The notes below the pieces were generated by a model. The model saw only the letters and a list, made by a program, of their open reading frames with translations. It ran no database searches and was not told where the DNA came from. 64,000 bases of DNA from Mixophyes australis (Eukaryota; Chordata; Amphibia; Anura; Limnodynastidae), in contig JAVHZZ010000005.1 of assembly GCA_036250195.1 (NCBI GenBank), positions 70,696,505 to 70,760,504 of the forward strand, written 5' to 3'. How positions within the stretch are numbered: the first letter of the stretch is position 1; each line of letters begins with the position of its first letter. Positions 43,120-54,189 of the stretch are shown here, piece after piece. A program made the position numbers and the translations under genes.

Positions 43120-43443
43120 CGAACCAGAGATGCTACCCCTCCATGATTTAAATGGCGCTCTCCCCGAGAATATCTTTTCCAGTCCCTTTGTTAGGGATGA
43201 ATTTTTTCTGTCTTTCTCTTTACAGATTGACGCCCACCACGGATGACACATATCTTCAGATAACTCTCCTGTCTCTTTGGACTATGTTTATACACTGTAG
43301 CACATTTCGTTTTAATAAATGATCTGTGCACACCTGTTCTTTCTTTTCGTTTTCGTTTCCTCACTCTTCCTCCCTTCAAAAGCTCCATCTTATACTTCTC
43401 TCCCTTCTTCCTCCTCTTCTTCACTTCTACCCTGCCCACTCTA
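43120..43443 (+). other. Post-ORF1 region with pyrimidine-rich block P
   Basis: Non-coding stretch with a strongly pyrimidine-rich strand. The block at about 43372-43442 (AGCTCCATCTTATACTTCTC and onwards) recurs at about 43976-44036, so two P copies bracket repeat R1. It may be the inter-ORF region of the LINE. Confidence 0.5.
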
Positions 43444-43973
43444 TCTTCCATCTCCCTTCCCTATCTCCCCTTATTCCTTTCCTTACGTTCTTTCCCTCCC
43501 ATTCTGTTCCAGCTCTTAAGATACTATTTGTATTGATTATTTATCCTATGGCCAATTGGTCATGTGCTGTCCATAGTGTTTTATGTTGGTCATCCTATGT
43601 TGCCTCTTCTTTATCATAGCATGTTGAAGTTTATATGCTGTTGTTTCTACGTTACAATAAGCTGTTTGTTCAAATATGCTCTCACCTCCCTTTTCGTTGA
43701 TTGCTCCGGGAAGGCTCCCCGCTCTCCAATTCTTCTTTCTCAAAATTCACTGACTCTAGCTTCCCTACTTAAGCCATACAACCTGCCCGACTCCTGGCGA
43801 CTCAAAAATTCAACAACTAGAGACTGCACTCATTCCTCAGCACCCCATCAGGTGTACGCCCATATTAACATGCTTCATGTTTCTTACTCTTTCATGTCCC
43901 ACACAACCCAAGCGGGCATCACTCCATTTTCATGGATTGACCAGGTGGGAGTATACATCTTATTGGATCTTCG
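43444..43973 (+). repeat. Dispersed repeat R1, plus-orientation copy
   Basis: About 530 bp nearly identical to the reverse complement of 62030-62550. The 178-codon frame across it is partly shared by the other copy (an LKFICC...TISCLFKYALTSLFV block in both) but has no motif I know. It lies directly after the L1-like ORF1 remnant, so it could be LINE-derived. Confidence 0.8.
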
Positions 43974-44074
43974 GAAGCTCCACCTTATACTTCTCTCCCT
44001 TCTTCCCCCTCTTCTTCCCTTCTACCCTGCCCACTCTTTATTACTGATGTGTTCAAACTTTTCCCTCAAATGCC

Positions 44075-44430
44075 ACTTATTACAGTGGGAAACCGCTTAA
44101 TATACAATATATAGAATAATACAACAATTGTATTGAAGGAAAATATGCTAATGATTGGAAAATGTTGATTTATATCTTGTTTTCTCTAACTAAATGAAAA
44201 TATTCACCCCTCAATGGAATTATTGTGATAGTTATTTTTCATATGTAATGGCGGCAGATTTTACTGAAATAGGTGTGAGTTATGTTTTTGCATAAAACAA
44301 GACTACTTGGTGTCCTTTTTTGAGACATTTAAATATAAAGCCACGCAGCATTCTATTACCTTTCCTTATAATGATATGGCTGCTGGGAGATATTATTCTT
44401 TTTTATGCAGAAATAAAATAATTCAATGAA
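44075..44430 (+). repeat. Old diverged repeat, first copy
   Basis: Shares interrupted similarity with 46798-47160 in the same orientation, for example GAAAATAT(G/A)CTAAT, TCTTATTTTCTCT and ATTTAAATATAAAG. It is much more diverged than R1 or R2. Confidence 0.5.
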
Positions 44431-44860
44431 ATATTCTGGCAGCTACAAATATACCTATATTTTTTTACATAGGGAACCAAGTCTATTGCAACATATTCCA
44501 ATAAGAAACATGTTCAGAACTGTTAGTGAGTAGAAATGTTGGTTGCCCCCAAAAATGTAAACATCTAATAGCTCCTCTTTCATCTTCAGTATATGGCATC
44601 ACATCGGAAAGCTCATACATTAACCATGGCAAGTGGTGGTGGGTGATGTTGATTCAATGATTTCATATTCTTCAACTGGTTGTCAAAACACATACCATAT
44701 AGTTCTCCCAGAGCCCCAAGGAGAGCAGGTCTTTCTCCTGATCCATGGCCTCAATGACGTGAATTATGTCACTTTCTCTAAGCCCGCACTACTCTATGAT
44801 GTGATCCTGCCATTTTGCCATAGAGGCTGTGCCAAATCACGCTATTTTTATAAATCTGTT

Positions 44861-44925
44861 CCTTCCCTCTGCATCTGCTGCTTGCCCAGAGGGTTGGCTT
44901 GGAAAGTTGGTAAGTATGCCAAAAT
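44861..44925 (+). mobile_element. Partial hAT-like element end
   Basis: CTGCTTGCCCAGAGGGTTGG followed by GTTGGTAAGTATGCCAAAA. It matches the right half of the complete element at 45493-45613. Confidence 0.6.
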
Positions 44926-44941
44926 GTCTTTAGAACTAGGA

Positions 44942-45474
44942 AAGGACATTACCTTCTAGGTCTGGAGAAGTGGAATGATTTATTACCAAGCATACATTTT
45001 CAGTGCTTTTTTTTTAAACTGACAAAACTGCAGCAGTTATCAGAAAGACAGCAGTCACCATAAAAACAAAACAAAAAACAAAAGCAGCATTAAATTACTG
45101 GCAACAGAGATAACAGGGAAAAACAAAATACAGTTACAGAACATTAAAATACCATCAGTTCAGCCAATTCACAGGTTGATTGCTTCCTTAACTTGTTCTC
45201 TAGCAGCTCTCAGTCAGTTAAGTACATGTATGAGCAGAGAGAATATAGTCCTAAGTTCAGCTGACTAACAGATCAACTTTCAACTTGGAAATTCAAAGTA
45301 TTTAATTAAGGAAAGTAATATTTATTTTGTTCAAAAAAGAGCAAGCATAGTTGAGAATGTAGAATGATTTTATCTTGGTTTGCTAATATACACTTAAAAA
45401 ATGTACAACAATTAGCAAAACTTTCATGCAGTTTTCGGTGCCACATAACGAACGGGAACTAATAAGATTGGAAA
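44942..45474 (+). repeat. Dispersed repeat R2, plus-orientation copy
   Basis: About 530 bp matching the reverse complement of 63002-63514 closely. It runs from AAGGACATTACCTTCTAGG to GGGAACTAATAAGATTGG. There is no coding signal. It is bracketed by hAT-like TATGCCAAA ends on both sides. Confidence 0.8.
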
Positions 45475-45492
45475 AGTATGCCAAAGCAAACC

Positions 45493-45613
45493 GTTTTGGC
45501 ATACTTGCCAACCTGCACTGCCAATCCTCCAGGCAAGCAGCAGATGCCTCCTCCCTCTGCGCCTGCTGCTTGCCCAGAGGGTTGGCGGTGAAATTTGGCA
45601 AGTATGCCAAAAC
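45493..45613. mobile_element. Small fold-back element with TTTTGGCATACTTGCC ends
   Basis: Left end GTTTTGGCATACTTGCCAA and right end TTGGCAAGTATGCCAAAAC are exact 19-bp inverted repeats around about 80 bp of GC-rich sequence. The GCATACTTGCCAA core is shared with the hAT-type MITE at 47930. Confidence 0.75.
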
Positions 45614-46797
45614 ATCTTGTCCAAGCACTGTTATCAATTTCTGAACATGCTCCTTCTTGATAACTAACCATTTTTTTTCCTGTAATCTTATATTTTTCTA
45701 TTAATTGTTATAACATCTTTTCAGTTGCCTCACAAATAGAACGTAGCATTTAGTAATACATTTCTCTTAATAAGAAAACATTGAACTAGAACATTTAAGT
45801 CATCTAGCAGAATGTGTGTTTAGGATATACTACAGGGAAATTCACTCAATGAAGTGACCTGACAATCTTTTCTGAAGTAATGTAAGTAATTGCACTAATT
45901 CCTGTAATTTTCATGTATTCATGTTCTTTCTCTTAAAAAATCAATAGTTACTTTAACTTTTGATAATATGAATCCGCCAATCCCACAGTCACTTTCTCAA
46001 TTAGCCTCGGAGAACTGGTCAAGTTCTTATTTAAATGTGAACTGTTTTTAAATAAAATCAGCCTAATAAACATTATCTATTAAATAGTGCTTACATATTG
46101 CCACACTTTACTAACATTGAAAAATCATTATACTGGCAAATTTAATATTTCTTGGTCATTTGTAATTTGTAATAATGCAGAATGCAGAGATTACCAAAAT
46201 GGACATCAGCGACTTGCTGAAATCAGTATTTTACATTTGCAGACATTAAATAGTTTGTATATTTTGATAAAGCAATAAGCTACATGAATTGACATTTGCA
46301 GTTAATCAAATTGTATCACTACTGCCATCATATGATCTTCACAAAGTACAAACAAAACTTGGGAATGTGTATGTAAAAATAAATATTATAAAGCATGGAT
46401 GCATTAATTGCCATGCCGTGAGCTTGACCTGAGAGGTCCTAATAATGTAAATCATCTCTGGTCTTTGCAGCATAGTAACTGGGGTAAATTTAAAGGGCTT
46501 TTTTACCTTTTTCTGCATTTAATTTATTGGCTGCAACATACCATCTATCTTTCTCTTTCTTATGATCAAATGTATTGTTTTAACTTAAAACTCAGATTGA
46601 GGGTAATATGCATACATTTGAAGGTTAAATTATATAAGTGAAAGCTTTGTTCTTAGCCGATTGGAATAGAGGATGTATTAGGTTCACTGGTTGACTGGTT
46701 GACTTCAATGTTTTGTGGCAAAAAGAAAATCACACAGTCTGTCTGGATGATAACAATATTTGGCTTCAGTACACTTAACGGGAACTGTTTCATTCAA
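45614..46797. other. AT-rich DNA, nothing recognised
   Basis: No gene or recognised repeat. Confidence 0.4.
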
Positions 46798-47160
46798 ATG
46801 CCACATAACACAGCAAGGGACCACTTCATTTATATACCATATATTGCATATGTCTACAATGTTATTGATGGAAAATATACTAATCAATGGTATATGTTGA
46901 TTGCTATCTTATTTTCTCTTACTAGATTAAAATCTTTACCTGCATCTCTCAACGTATTGAGTGTGAGAGTTATATGTCATGTGCAATGGTATCAGAAAGG
47001 GAAATTTTATTGGAATACTAATTATTTACAAAAATAAAGATTAGTTATATTAAGTAAGGATAGTGACTATTTTTGAGGAATTTAAATATAAAGTCATGAA
47101 TTCTACTATCTTTCTAATAAAAAGATTGAAATTTTTCATCTTTTTATGTAGAAATTCAAA
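46798..47160 (+). repeat. Old diverged repeat, second copy
   Basis: Direct-orientation relative of 44075-44430. The 112-codon open frame here is not supported by any motif. Confidence 0.5.
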
Positions 47161-47587
47161 TGAATCTTTAAAGAACAATCAATATAAAAACACTCACTCA
47201 TATTATTAAATGCTGTGAAGAGAAATAAACATATTTAAAATACAGTGTGCTGATATTACATTTCAAAAAAGAAGAGGAAATAAATCTTCTCTGAATTGTA
47301 ATATTGGAGTTGTTTTCCTTAAGTTTAACAAATCCTTTGTGTTTAAGAGATGTATCAAGAACACATATTATTATATGTTCTGTTGCAAAGTTTTTGCACA
47401 CAAACTTATAATTTATTATAACTTAGAAAATGTTACTAAATTGGACATTTTTTTCTTCAAAATGCCAGCACATGGATTAAATGAAACAGATTTTTTTTAT
47501 GAACAAGTGGTTTGATCACTTGATCAATGTTTATTTCAGTTAATTGATATTTCAATTGAGCAAAGGGCTAAAGCCTTTAATCACATT
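47161..47587. other. AT-rich DNA, nothing recognised
   Basis: No gene or recognised repeat before the next MITE. Confidence 0.4.
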
Positions 47588-47915
47588 GGGCCTGATTCAT
47601 TAAGGAAAGTACTAATTTTTTTACTTAAGTTTTCTCCGGGACAAAACTATGTTACAATGCAAAGGGTGCATTTTAGTTTATTATTTTTCACATAAGTAAA
47701 ATACTGTTTTGTTTTCTAGATTAGATTTAAATTTAAATGTACACATAAGCTATCAAGTATGTGTGTGCTCCATGAAAAAAACAGACAGTATTTTCCTTAT
47801 GTGCAAAATAATATACTAATTTGCACCCCCTGCATAGCAAAATGGTTTCGTCCAGAAAGCTTATGTAAGCAAACTTACTAAATTTCTTGCTTAACTTTTA
47901 TTAATGAATCAGGCC
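47588..47915. mobile_element. MITE family 2, copy c
   Basis: GGGCCTGATTCATTAAGG at the left and TTAATGAATCAGGCC at the right, with long complementary arms. The left flank is AATCACATT, the same as that of copy d, 637 bp away. The right flank does not repeat ATT exactly. Confidence 0.8.
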
Positions 47916-47929
47916 TATAGTGATAAAGG

Positions 47930-48202
47930 CATACTTGCCAACTCTCCCGGAATTTCTGGGAGACTCCTGGATTCTGGGTGGGTCTCCTGGACTCCCGGGA
48001 GAGTATGGCAGCCTCCCGCATCTGCCCACTTTCTAGTGAAGTGGGCATAATTAGATCCAAAATGCATTTGACGCAGTCCTTCGCTGTAAAGTGATAAGGT
48101 TGTGTCATTATGTCACAGGGGCGGGGCAAAAATGACGCGATTTGCTGAGCCCAGTCCACCCAGGAGCTACTGGACTCCAAATGCAAGAAGTTGGCAAGTA
48201 TG
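47930..48202. mobile_element. hAT-type MITE with GATAAAGG duplication
   Basis: Ends CATACTTGCCAAC and GTTGGCAAGTATG are perfect 13-bp inverted repeats. GATAAAGG is present on both sides (47922-47929 and 48203-48210), the 8-bp duplication of hAT elements. The 273-bp body has TCCCGGGAGAGT-type blocks and no coding frame. Confidence 0.92.
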
Positions 48203-48224
48203 GATAAAGGAGGCTAATCACATT

Positions 48225-48493
48225 GGGCCTCAATCATTAAGGGAAGTTAAGCAAAAAATGTGATGGCAGATTTATATTTGGGGTAGGGCATGTCCTAGAT
48301 CAACTTTAAATTTCAGTGGACAAATAAGCTATCAAGTATTTGTGTGCTCCATGAAAAAACAACAGTATTTTCCTTATTTGCTAAATAATTAACTAATTTG
48401 CACCCCTTGCATTGCAACATGGTTTTGTCCAGAAAACTAGAGTAAGAAAACTTGCTCAATTTTGTGCTTAACTTTCTTTAATAAATCAGGCCC
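48225..48493. mobile_element. MITE family 2, copy d, with ATT duplication
   Basis: GGGCCTCAATCATTAAGG at the left, AATAAATCAGGCCC at the right. ATT flanks both ends (48222-48224 and 48494-48496). At 269 bp it is an internally shortened copy. Confidence 0.82.
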
Positions 48494-49569
48494 ATTATGC
48501 ATTGGAAACGTGTGACATAAATGACCTGAGCCATTAAGGCACGCATCTGCAGATTTTGAGCGTATCGTGCGCAACATCAATATGTGCATGCCCAGAACCG
48601 GACCATATGCCAATAAGCACATCCCTGCCCGCTCCGTCTTTGTAAAGAAAAGACACTTACTACACCCTACAATTTCAGAGAGTGAATGGGGTGTGGAGGG
48701 GGCAGATGCACAGAGGCAATGTACAGTGAGGGCATTCCCGTGCACCAACGTCCAAGTCAGCTGCAGGCGCACGTAAACTCTGCTCCTGTTCAGGGACTAC
48801 TTTAAATCCCTACTGTCAACCGCAACCAAAACACAGCTGCATAGACCTCGCCATCTAATGCAATAGTGAACTGTGTTCCATACACCTGCATAAAGTCATC
48901 TCATTAAATACCACTATATAAGACACATGGAGTAAGATAACTATGGTGCCATTTCGTTAGTATATCTTGAAGTTGAAGTTGTGTTTCTGCAGCTGTCATA
49001 CTAAACAGGCAATTTTGTTTTCTTAGCACAACATAAATCAGGATGGTTTACTAAATTTTTTGAGTGAATGTGTTGTTATACATTTATACCCTAGTAATGT
49101 CACACATTTTCAATGTTTTTATATTTTAAAATGTTAGAATTATGTGTCTGTAGAATAGTTTGTGACCTTTTTCGTGTGATTTGTGTGTATTGTTTTAAAA
49201 TTTATTTTTATTGCCTTTTATTCAAAGTCTTACCTATGCATTCTACTAATATAAGTCTACTTTGGATATAAGCTTATTAAAAAATGTTGCTGTTTTTTAA
49301 CAGTTATTACATGAATCTGGCAAAGTCAATTTTTCAGAGTAAGCAAATTTGCAATCTTTAATGATTAATGTACAAACAGGACAACAAGCTTGCAAGTGAT
49401 GAGGCAATGTAATTTTTTGACCCCTTCATCCTCCTCTCTCACATATTTAGCACTTTCTGGAAAGGCCAATGCTAAGGTGGTGGAGCAGGAGGGGAACAGC
49501 TATTAACCCTTCCTAAACCAGCAACTGGTCCACCATCACCAGCCCAGTGAGTGTGTCTTCAAGCCATGT
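48494..49569. other. Spacer with a probable half-MITE
   Basis: CCTGAGCCATTAAGGCACGC near 48522 looks like the left end of a further fold-back family; no right end was found. The rest is AT-rich with nothing recognised. Confidence 0.35.
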
Positions 49570-50136
49570 GTCAGCCTCTTTGGGATGTCTGATGCTGAGG
49601 TGGTCCGTTGTTATCAGCTCCTGCATCATGTCATCATGCACACCCTGCGCATTATGTAGAGAGACCTAGAATGTGCAACATCCCAACAGCAATACCAGCA
49701 CTGACCAAACTGTTGGCGGTATTGCACTTTGCGCCTCAAGGTCATTCTAAACCACTGTGGGAGTTGTGGCAGGGATATCCCCGAAGTCCTTCAGTCATGT
49801 GCTGAAGGCTGTTCTGCGGACATTCCTGTCATGGCTTAGGCAATTCATTATTCTGTCACTCAATGAGGAGTCCCTTGTGTTCATAAAGTGTCAGTTTGCT
49901 ACGATAGCCAGCTTTCCGCACGTCATAGAGGCTGTAGATGGCACACATGTAGCACTGGTCCCACCGGGTGGGAATGGTTTGATTTATTTGAATTGGAAGC
50001 ATTTCCACTCAATAAATGTCCAGGCCAAATGTGATGCCTCTCTCCTAAATCGAGACCTGGTTGCTGTCTGGCCTGTGAGCACACATGACTCCTTCTCCAT
50101 CAGGCAGTCCTCGATGTGGTGCAGATTGCAAGAGAG
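49570..50136 (+). pseudogene. PIF/Harbinger (HARBI1-like) transposase pseudogene
   Basis: Blocks in shifting plus frames follow the HARBI1 order: MSDAEVVRCYQLLHHVIMHT (49585), AIPALTKLLAVLHFAPQGH (about 49690), then in another frame GISPKSFSHVLKAVLRTFLS. The nuclease core comes next: ASFPHVIEAVDGTHVALVPP with the first catalytic Asp, then FHSINVQAKCDASL and LVAVWPVSTHDSF with the second Asp. Homology stops near 50130 at SSMWCRLQE, exactly at a strong donor-like AG/GTAAGG (50137). The region bearing the catalytic Glu is missing downstream. It is therefore a broken transposase, either truncated or formerly split by an intron. Confidence 0.8.
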
Positions 50137-50665
50137 GTAAGGGGGTGCAAGGAGACATGATGAGGTGTGGCTACATGGTACTATTGTATATTTTTTATGG
50201 CTTTTTGATTAACCGTTAGCTGTCTTAAAGACCTTGCTAAATACTGTAGTCAAAAATGGGACGTCTACCAGCTTTACTAAATATTAAAACTCTTACCAAT
50301 ATATTGCATGTAACAATGCAAGTGGTGGAAACTAGTTTTTGGTTTGTTAGTTATGAAAAAATACATGGCTGATTTAAATGGAGCTTACACATATTAGTTT
50401 GCAAGTTTTAATTATTTTTTAAGTAAATATATATACAGCAAGCCCTGTCAGAGCTATACATCAATATCTACATTATAGAAGTATCTAACCATTTATTTTC
50501 TTTCTTGGGTTTCCCGTTGTTTCTCAAATTAAATCAGGACATTACACTTAATGTTCAACTATTGCACCATTACAAAAGCACAATGTCATATTCTAAGCTC
50601 TATAGATAATTGTGTTTGTTTTGTTTGTCATTATTAATATGCTGGCATTTGTCTTTCTTGTCCAG
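50137..50665 (+). other. Possible remnant intron after the Harbinger relic
   Basis: Starts GTAAGG and ends TTTGTCTTTCTTGTCCAG, a good pyrimidine tract and acceptor. No coding signal inside. An intron is inferred from the splice signals only. Confidence 0.35.
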
Positions 50666-50739
50666 GAGCAACTGGAGGTGGAAGCCCAGAAGGAGCAACA
50701 GCTTCAGGGTGAGGCCCAGGAGGCAAGACTGGCTTAGGA
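50666..50739 (+). pseudogene. Possible short coiled-coil terminal exon
   Basis: After the acceptor one frame reads EQLEVEAQKEQQLQGEAQEA and ends RLA-stop. The composition fits a charged coiled-coil tail. This frame is not the one that the Harbinger relic would enter directly, so it may belong to a different gene of the same element (the Myb-like partner). Weak evidence. Confidence 0.3.
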
Positions 50740-53560
50740 GCATTAAGTTTTCTCCTTCTCTCCATTTCTGTTCACTCCTCCAAATGTGGAAAATGAAGAG
50801 GAGACCTTTGTTGATGGAAAAAAATAATTATCTGTATTGAGTAAGTTTATTTGCATTTTGAAAGATGATTCTGCATTCCCAAAACTGTGTCCCTCTGAAT
50901 CTGATATGTTTCTAAATGTGGTTTAGTCTAGACCTGGTCACATTCTGCTATTCCACAATTTCCATCAATTTTTTTAAAATAAAAAAACAAAAAATAGATA
51001 TTTGCTAAATTTATTAAGTGAAAATTATTCCGTTATTTTCTTGATTTGTCTTAAAAAAAATTTTTTGTTGAATTGTAACAAATTGTATATGTTTCATTAA
51101 TGTAGAGTTGATGCTAAATCAATTATTTATTAAGGTTTGGTATAAACCCCAAGAGAACACTATTTGGGGACCCCCTGTAACCACACAGACTTCACAAGAG
51201 ATTTTAATGTTTTTTTTCAAGGTTTAGAAATATATTTTAAACATTTCTTTCCAATTAGTGTATAGCTAACAAGTCAGATACTAAACGATTTGTTGATGTG
51301 GAACATACAAATCACTATGCACACAATCTAAAAAATGAAGAAACCAAAAATTATATAATTGGAATGTTAGTATAACTATGTGAAATATAGTATTAAATTT
51401 GCTTACAGAAACAGAACCAACTCTTTAGAAAATCACACTATATCTTACACCTATATAAACATCTCATCCCAAAAATAAATACATTTTGAAGGGTCCTAAC
51501 TTGAGTACTAAATAATACTCCACACTATTAACCAGTATGTATTTTGAATTTTACCTAACACAATTATTGTCCAGTCTGCACTGGGTGCACTTAACATGCA
51601 GTAACATCAGCATTCCCAGTGCTGCTGGCCTAGGATGGTACTTGCAACATCATGGGCCAAAGACATAATTGGTACTCTAACATTTCCTAATACCAAAACT
51701 AGCCTTAACAAGCTGGTGATGGGGCCCCTTACCATAATTGTCAGGCTAAAATTTGAAAACATAACCCTCACCATCACCATAGGTGGCCTCTGCACTGGGC
51801 TTTTCCAACAATAGTGGACAGCATATGTAGGGTATTAGTATTTATATTGATGTCAAAGTGCCTTTATACCAGGATGGCAAGCACGCCATTAAGTGTTGGT
51901 AAGTGTTTTGGTAACAAGAGATGCTAGCAGTTAGCTAACCAGAAAGTAGACAGAGCCCACTAGAACCTGTAGTGCACCAAATGAAAATTAACAAATGCAC
52001 AAAAAATATACACAAATGTTTAACAATTCTTTATTTACAGATAAACAACCCGACACAAGCCGCAAAAACAAAAAACAGTCAGACCTAAATCAGGATTTTT
52101 TCTTCTGTAGTACATCAATGGTATTTTGAAAAATATAATAAACAATGTATATTAGCTATACTAGCTCAGGAAAACTCCACTGGGAAGTGAGCACAAGCAT
52201 TAAGCTACTTTTGAACAAGCTGCCTATACAAATGCATAAAGTATGCAAACGAACATGTGTCTGCGAATTAAGTAGGAGAAAAAAATATTATAAACACAGA
52301 TGTAGTGTAACTACATCACAGTTGTAACATCACGTAAATCATTTAACTACCCAAATGATCAAGTGACGTATATATAGCGATCCATCCCTAGTTGACTACG
52401 CAGAGACTACTTACGTGCGTTTTCAAAGAAACGCACATTGCACAATTACATATTTGTATTATAACCATTTTCATCTAGTTTTAAATAATAATTGTACACC
52501 AATTATCTTTTTTAGATCTTCTCATTAAACCCACCGGTTCACAACTGAATTTTTTGCACCCACTATAAAGGAGTGTATGTGCATACTTATCTAAATGCTC
52601 AAAGCGGCCACAAAAATCGTTAAAATATTAATTGTAATGGACTTCCTGTATGCGTTCTACTTGTATTATCTGGACAATACAAAATGTTCTCCATTTGTCT
52701 GTTGAAGTAGATCATCTGGCAGAAGGGTTAACCCATTATATGTTTATTCCATTCGTACTTTGTAAGTGCATTGTATTTATATTTTTAATGACCAGTGACA
52801 GCACTTGACCTATTTGAGAAATTTTCCCTTTTAGTTCTCTGCCTCTGCAATCAATTGGAAAGTTTCACAAACCTAAGCTAGAAATGAGTGTAACAATTGG
52901 GAATTTTCTGAAGTTTTCTCAATCTGCAAATCATTTTGGGAATTCTGAACAGTTTCATAGCAAATTCTGCAAAGATGGAACCTAACATATTCATCAGATG
53001 GTTTGCAATTTCAGGAACTCCTTCCCTAGACACTTTTCTTTGCGTAAGAGTCGCATTTCTATACCACACCAGAAATGAGTATGCATACGTCCATAGATAC
53101 ATTGACATGTGTCTCCTTATGCTTGAAGAGATAGAACTGGTGTGGGCAGGCAAGCATAGGCTGAGTGCAGTAAGGATGTGTTCACATAATTGTGACACAA
53201 TTAGATGGGGAGGTAATACACATATATGCTTTTTAAGAACTGTATCTCTTGCAAGTGTTGGAGGGCCGGTGCAACAATATGCAATGCTGAGGATGACTAT
53301 CAGCAGTACGACCTTGCCACTTCTGTGTCTTGACCCCTCCAGTACTGCTTAAATCATAAGTGCCATGGCTATATTAAGTCAGAGCCATCTATTCCCATTA
53401 CTGAATTGCTGCATATGACAAGCATTGCAGAAATCTGTGTTTATTACTATTTTATTATTGCTTGCTGGAGGGATCTCTACTATAGGAGTATTGCAGTTAC
53501 CATTTTATTTCTATTGAGAACTCATATTGTATCACTGAAAAGTAACGAACTGAGCCTGTA
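50740..53560. other. AT-rich DNA, nothing recognised
   Basis: About 2.8 kb without a recognised gene. Frames at 52878-53352 on both strands overlap each other and have no motif. Confidence 0.4.
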
Positions 53561-54020
53561 GATATGGATACCAAATGCACTTTATGATGTGTGCTGCATA
53601 TTGTTATATATTGGACAGTCATATTTACATGTGAAACTTATATTGGTTTCAACTGCCGTGTCTTTACATTTCCCTGTTTGGTATGAATGGTTTGCTAGAA
53701 TAATGTTAAGATGCAGAGGTACCTCTGAAGCCAGACTTTAGGATAATTGTGTGTTATTATTTGATAATCTTAAGAACTGTGTGTTTTTATATGATAAGCA
53801 TAAGATTAATCTAGTGTTTAGTTTACCTGTGAGCTGATATAAATGTGCACTCATTATGCAAACTTACTAAAAAAAAATCTAGCCCGAGGAACCACTCTAG
53901 AAATAAACGTGCTAGTGGTCTCTAAAGCTAGCTGGTGTGTGTTTTCTGTATTGAAGCCTGGGGTTGAGAGTAAGGGGGCAGAGAGTTCATTGGTCTCCCT
54001 CTGGTATCACTGAACAAGGG
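53561..54020 (+). other. LTR-like non-coding segment (uncertain)
   Basis: Has a promoter- and polyA-like order: GATATAAATGTGCAC near 53836 and AATAAA near 53900, then TG-rich sequence. It could be the end of an old solo LTR, but I found neither a matching partner nor a target duplication. Confidence 0.2.
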
Positions 54021-54101
54021 CACTACCCCACGAAGAGCTTAATGTTTGAAGACCAAGGTGGAGGCACAGAGAGTAAAGATAAACTAATGGGCCAGGACCT
54101 G

Positions 54102-54102
<1 letters not shown>

Positions 54103-54133
<31 letters not shown>
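54103..54133. repeat. (CA)n microsatellite
   Basis: Pure CA dinucleotide run. Confidence 0.95.
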
Positions 54134-54138
<5 letters not shown>

Positions 54139-54189
54139 TGCTTAATCCTAGGAAAAGAGGTGCTGCATATATAACCTTCTCATCACCGC

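Noticed and set aside
43564..44100. 178-codon frame across R1 as a host gene
   Set aside because: It overlaps a dispersed repeat present twice in the window, the second copy has a different end, and it has no known motif.
46699..47037. 112-codon plus-strand frame
   Set aside because: Lies in an old non-coding repeat related to 44075-44430 and has no motif or codon bias.
51607..51795. GGTGATGGTGAGGGTTATG on the minus strand as an interstitial telomere-like repeat
   Set aside because: There is no run of TTAGGG units; the resemblance is limited to single words.
52878..53352. Overlapping 106- and 138-codon frames on opposite strands
   Set aside because: Neither has a recognisable domain, splice signals or a plausible gene context; most likely chance.
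53561..54020. Solo LTR with TATA and AATAAA
   Set aside because: No second copy, no target duplication and no clear TG...CA ends, so it is kept only as a low-confidence note.
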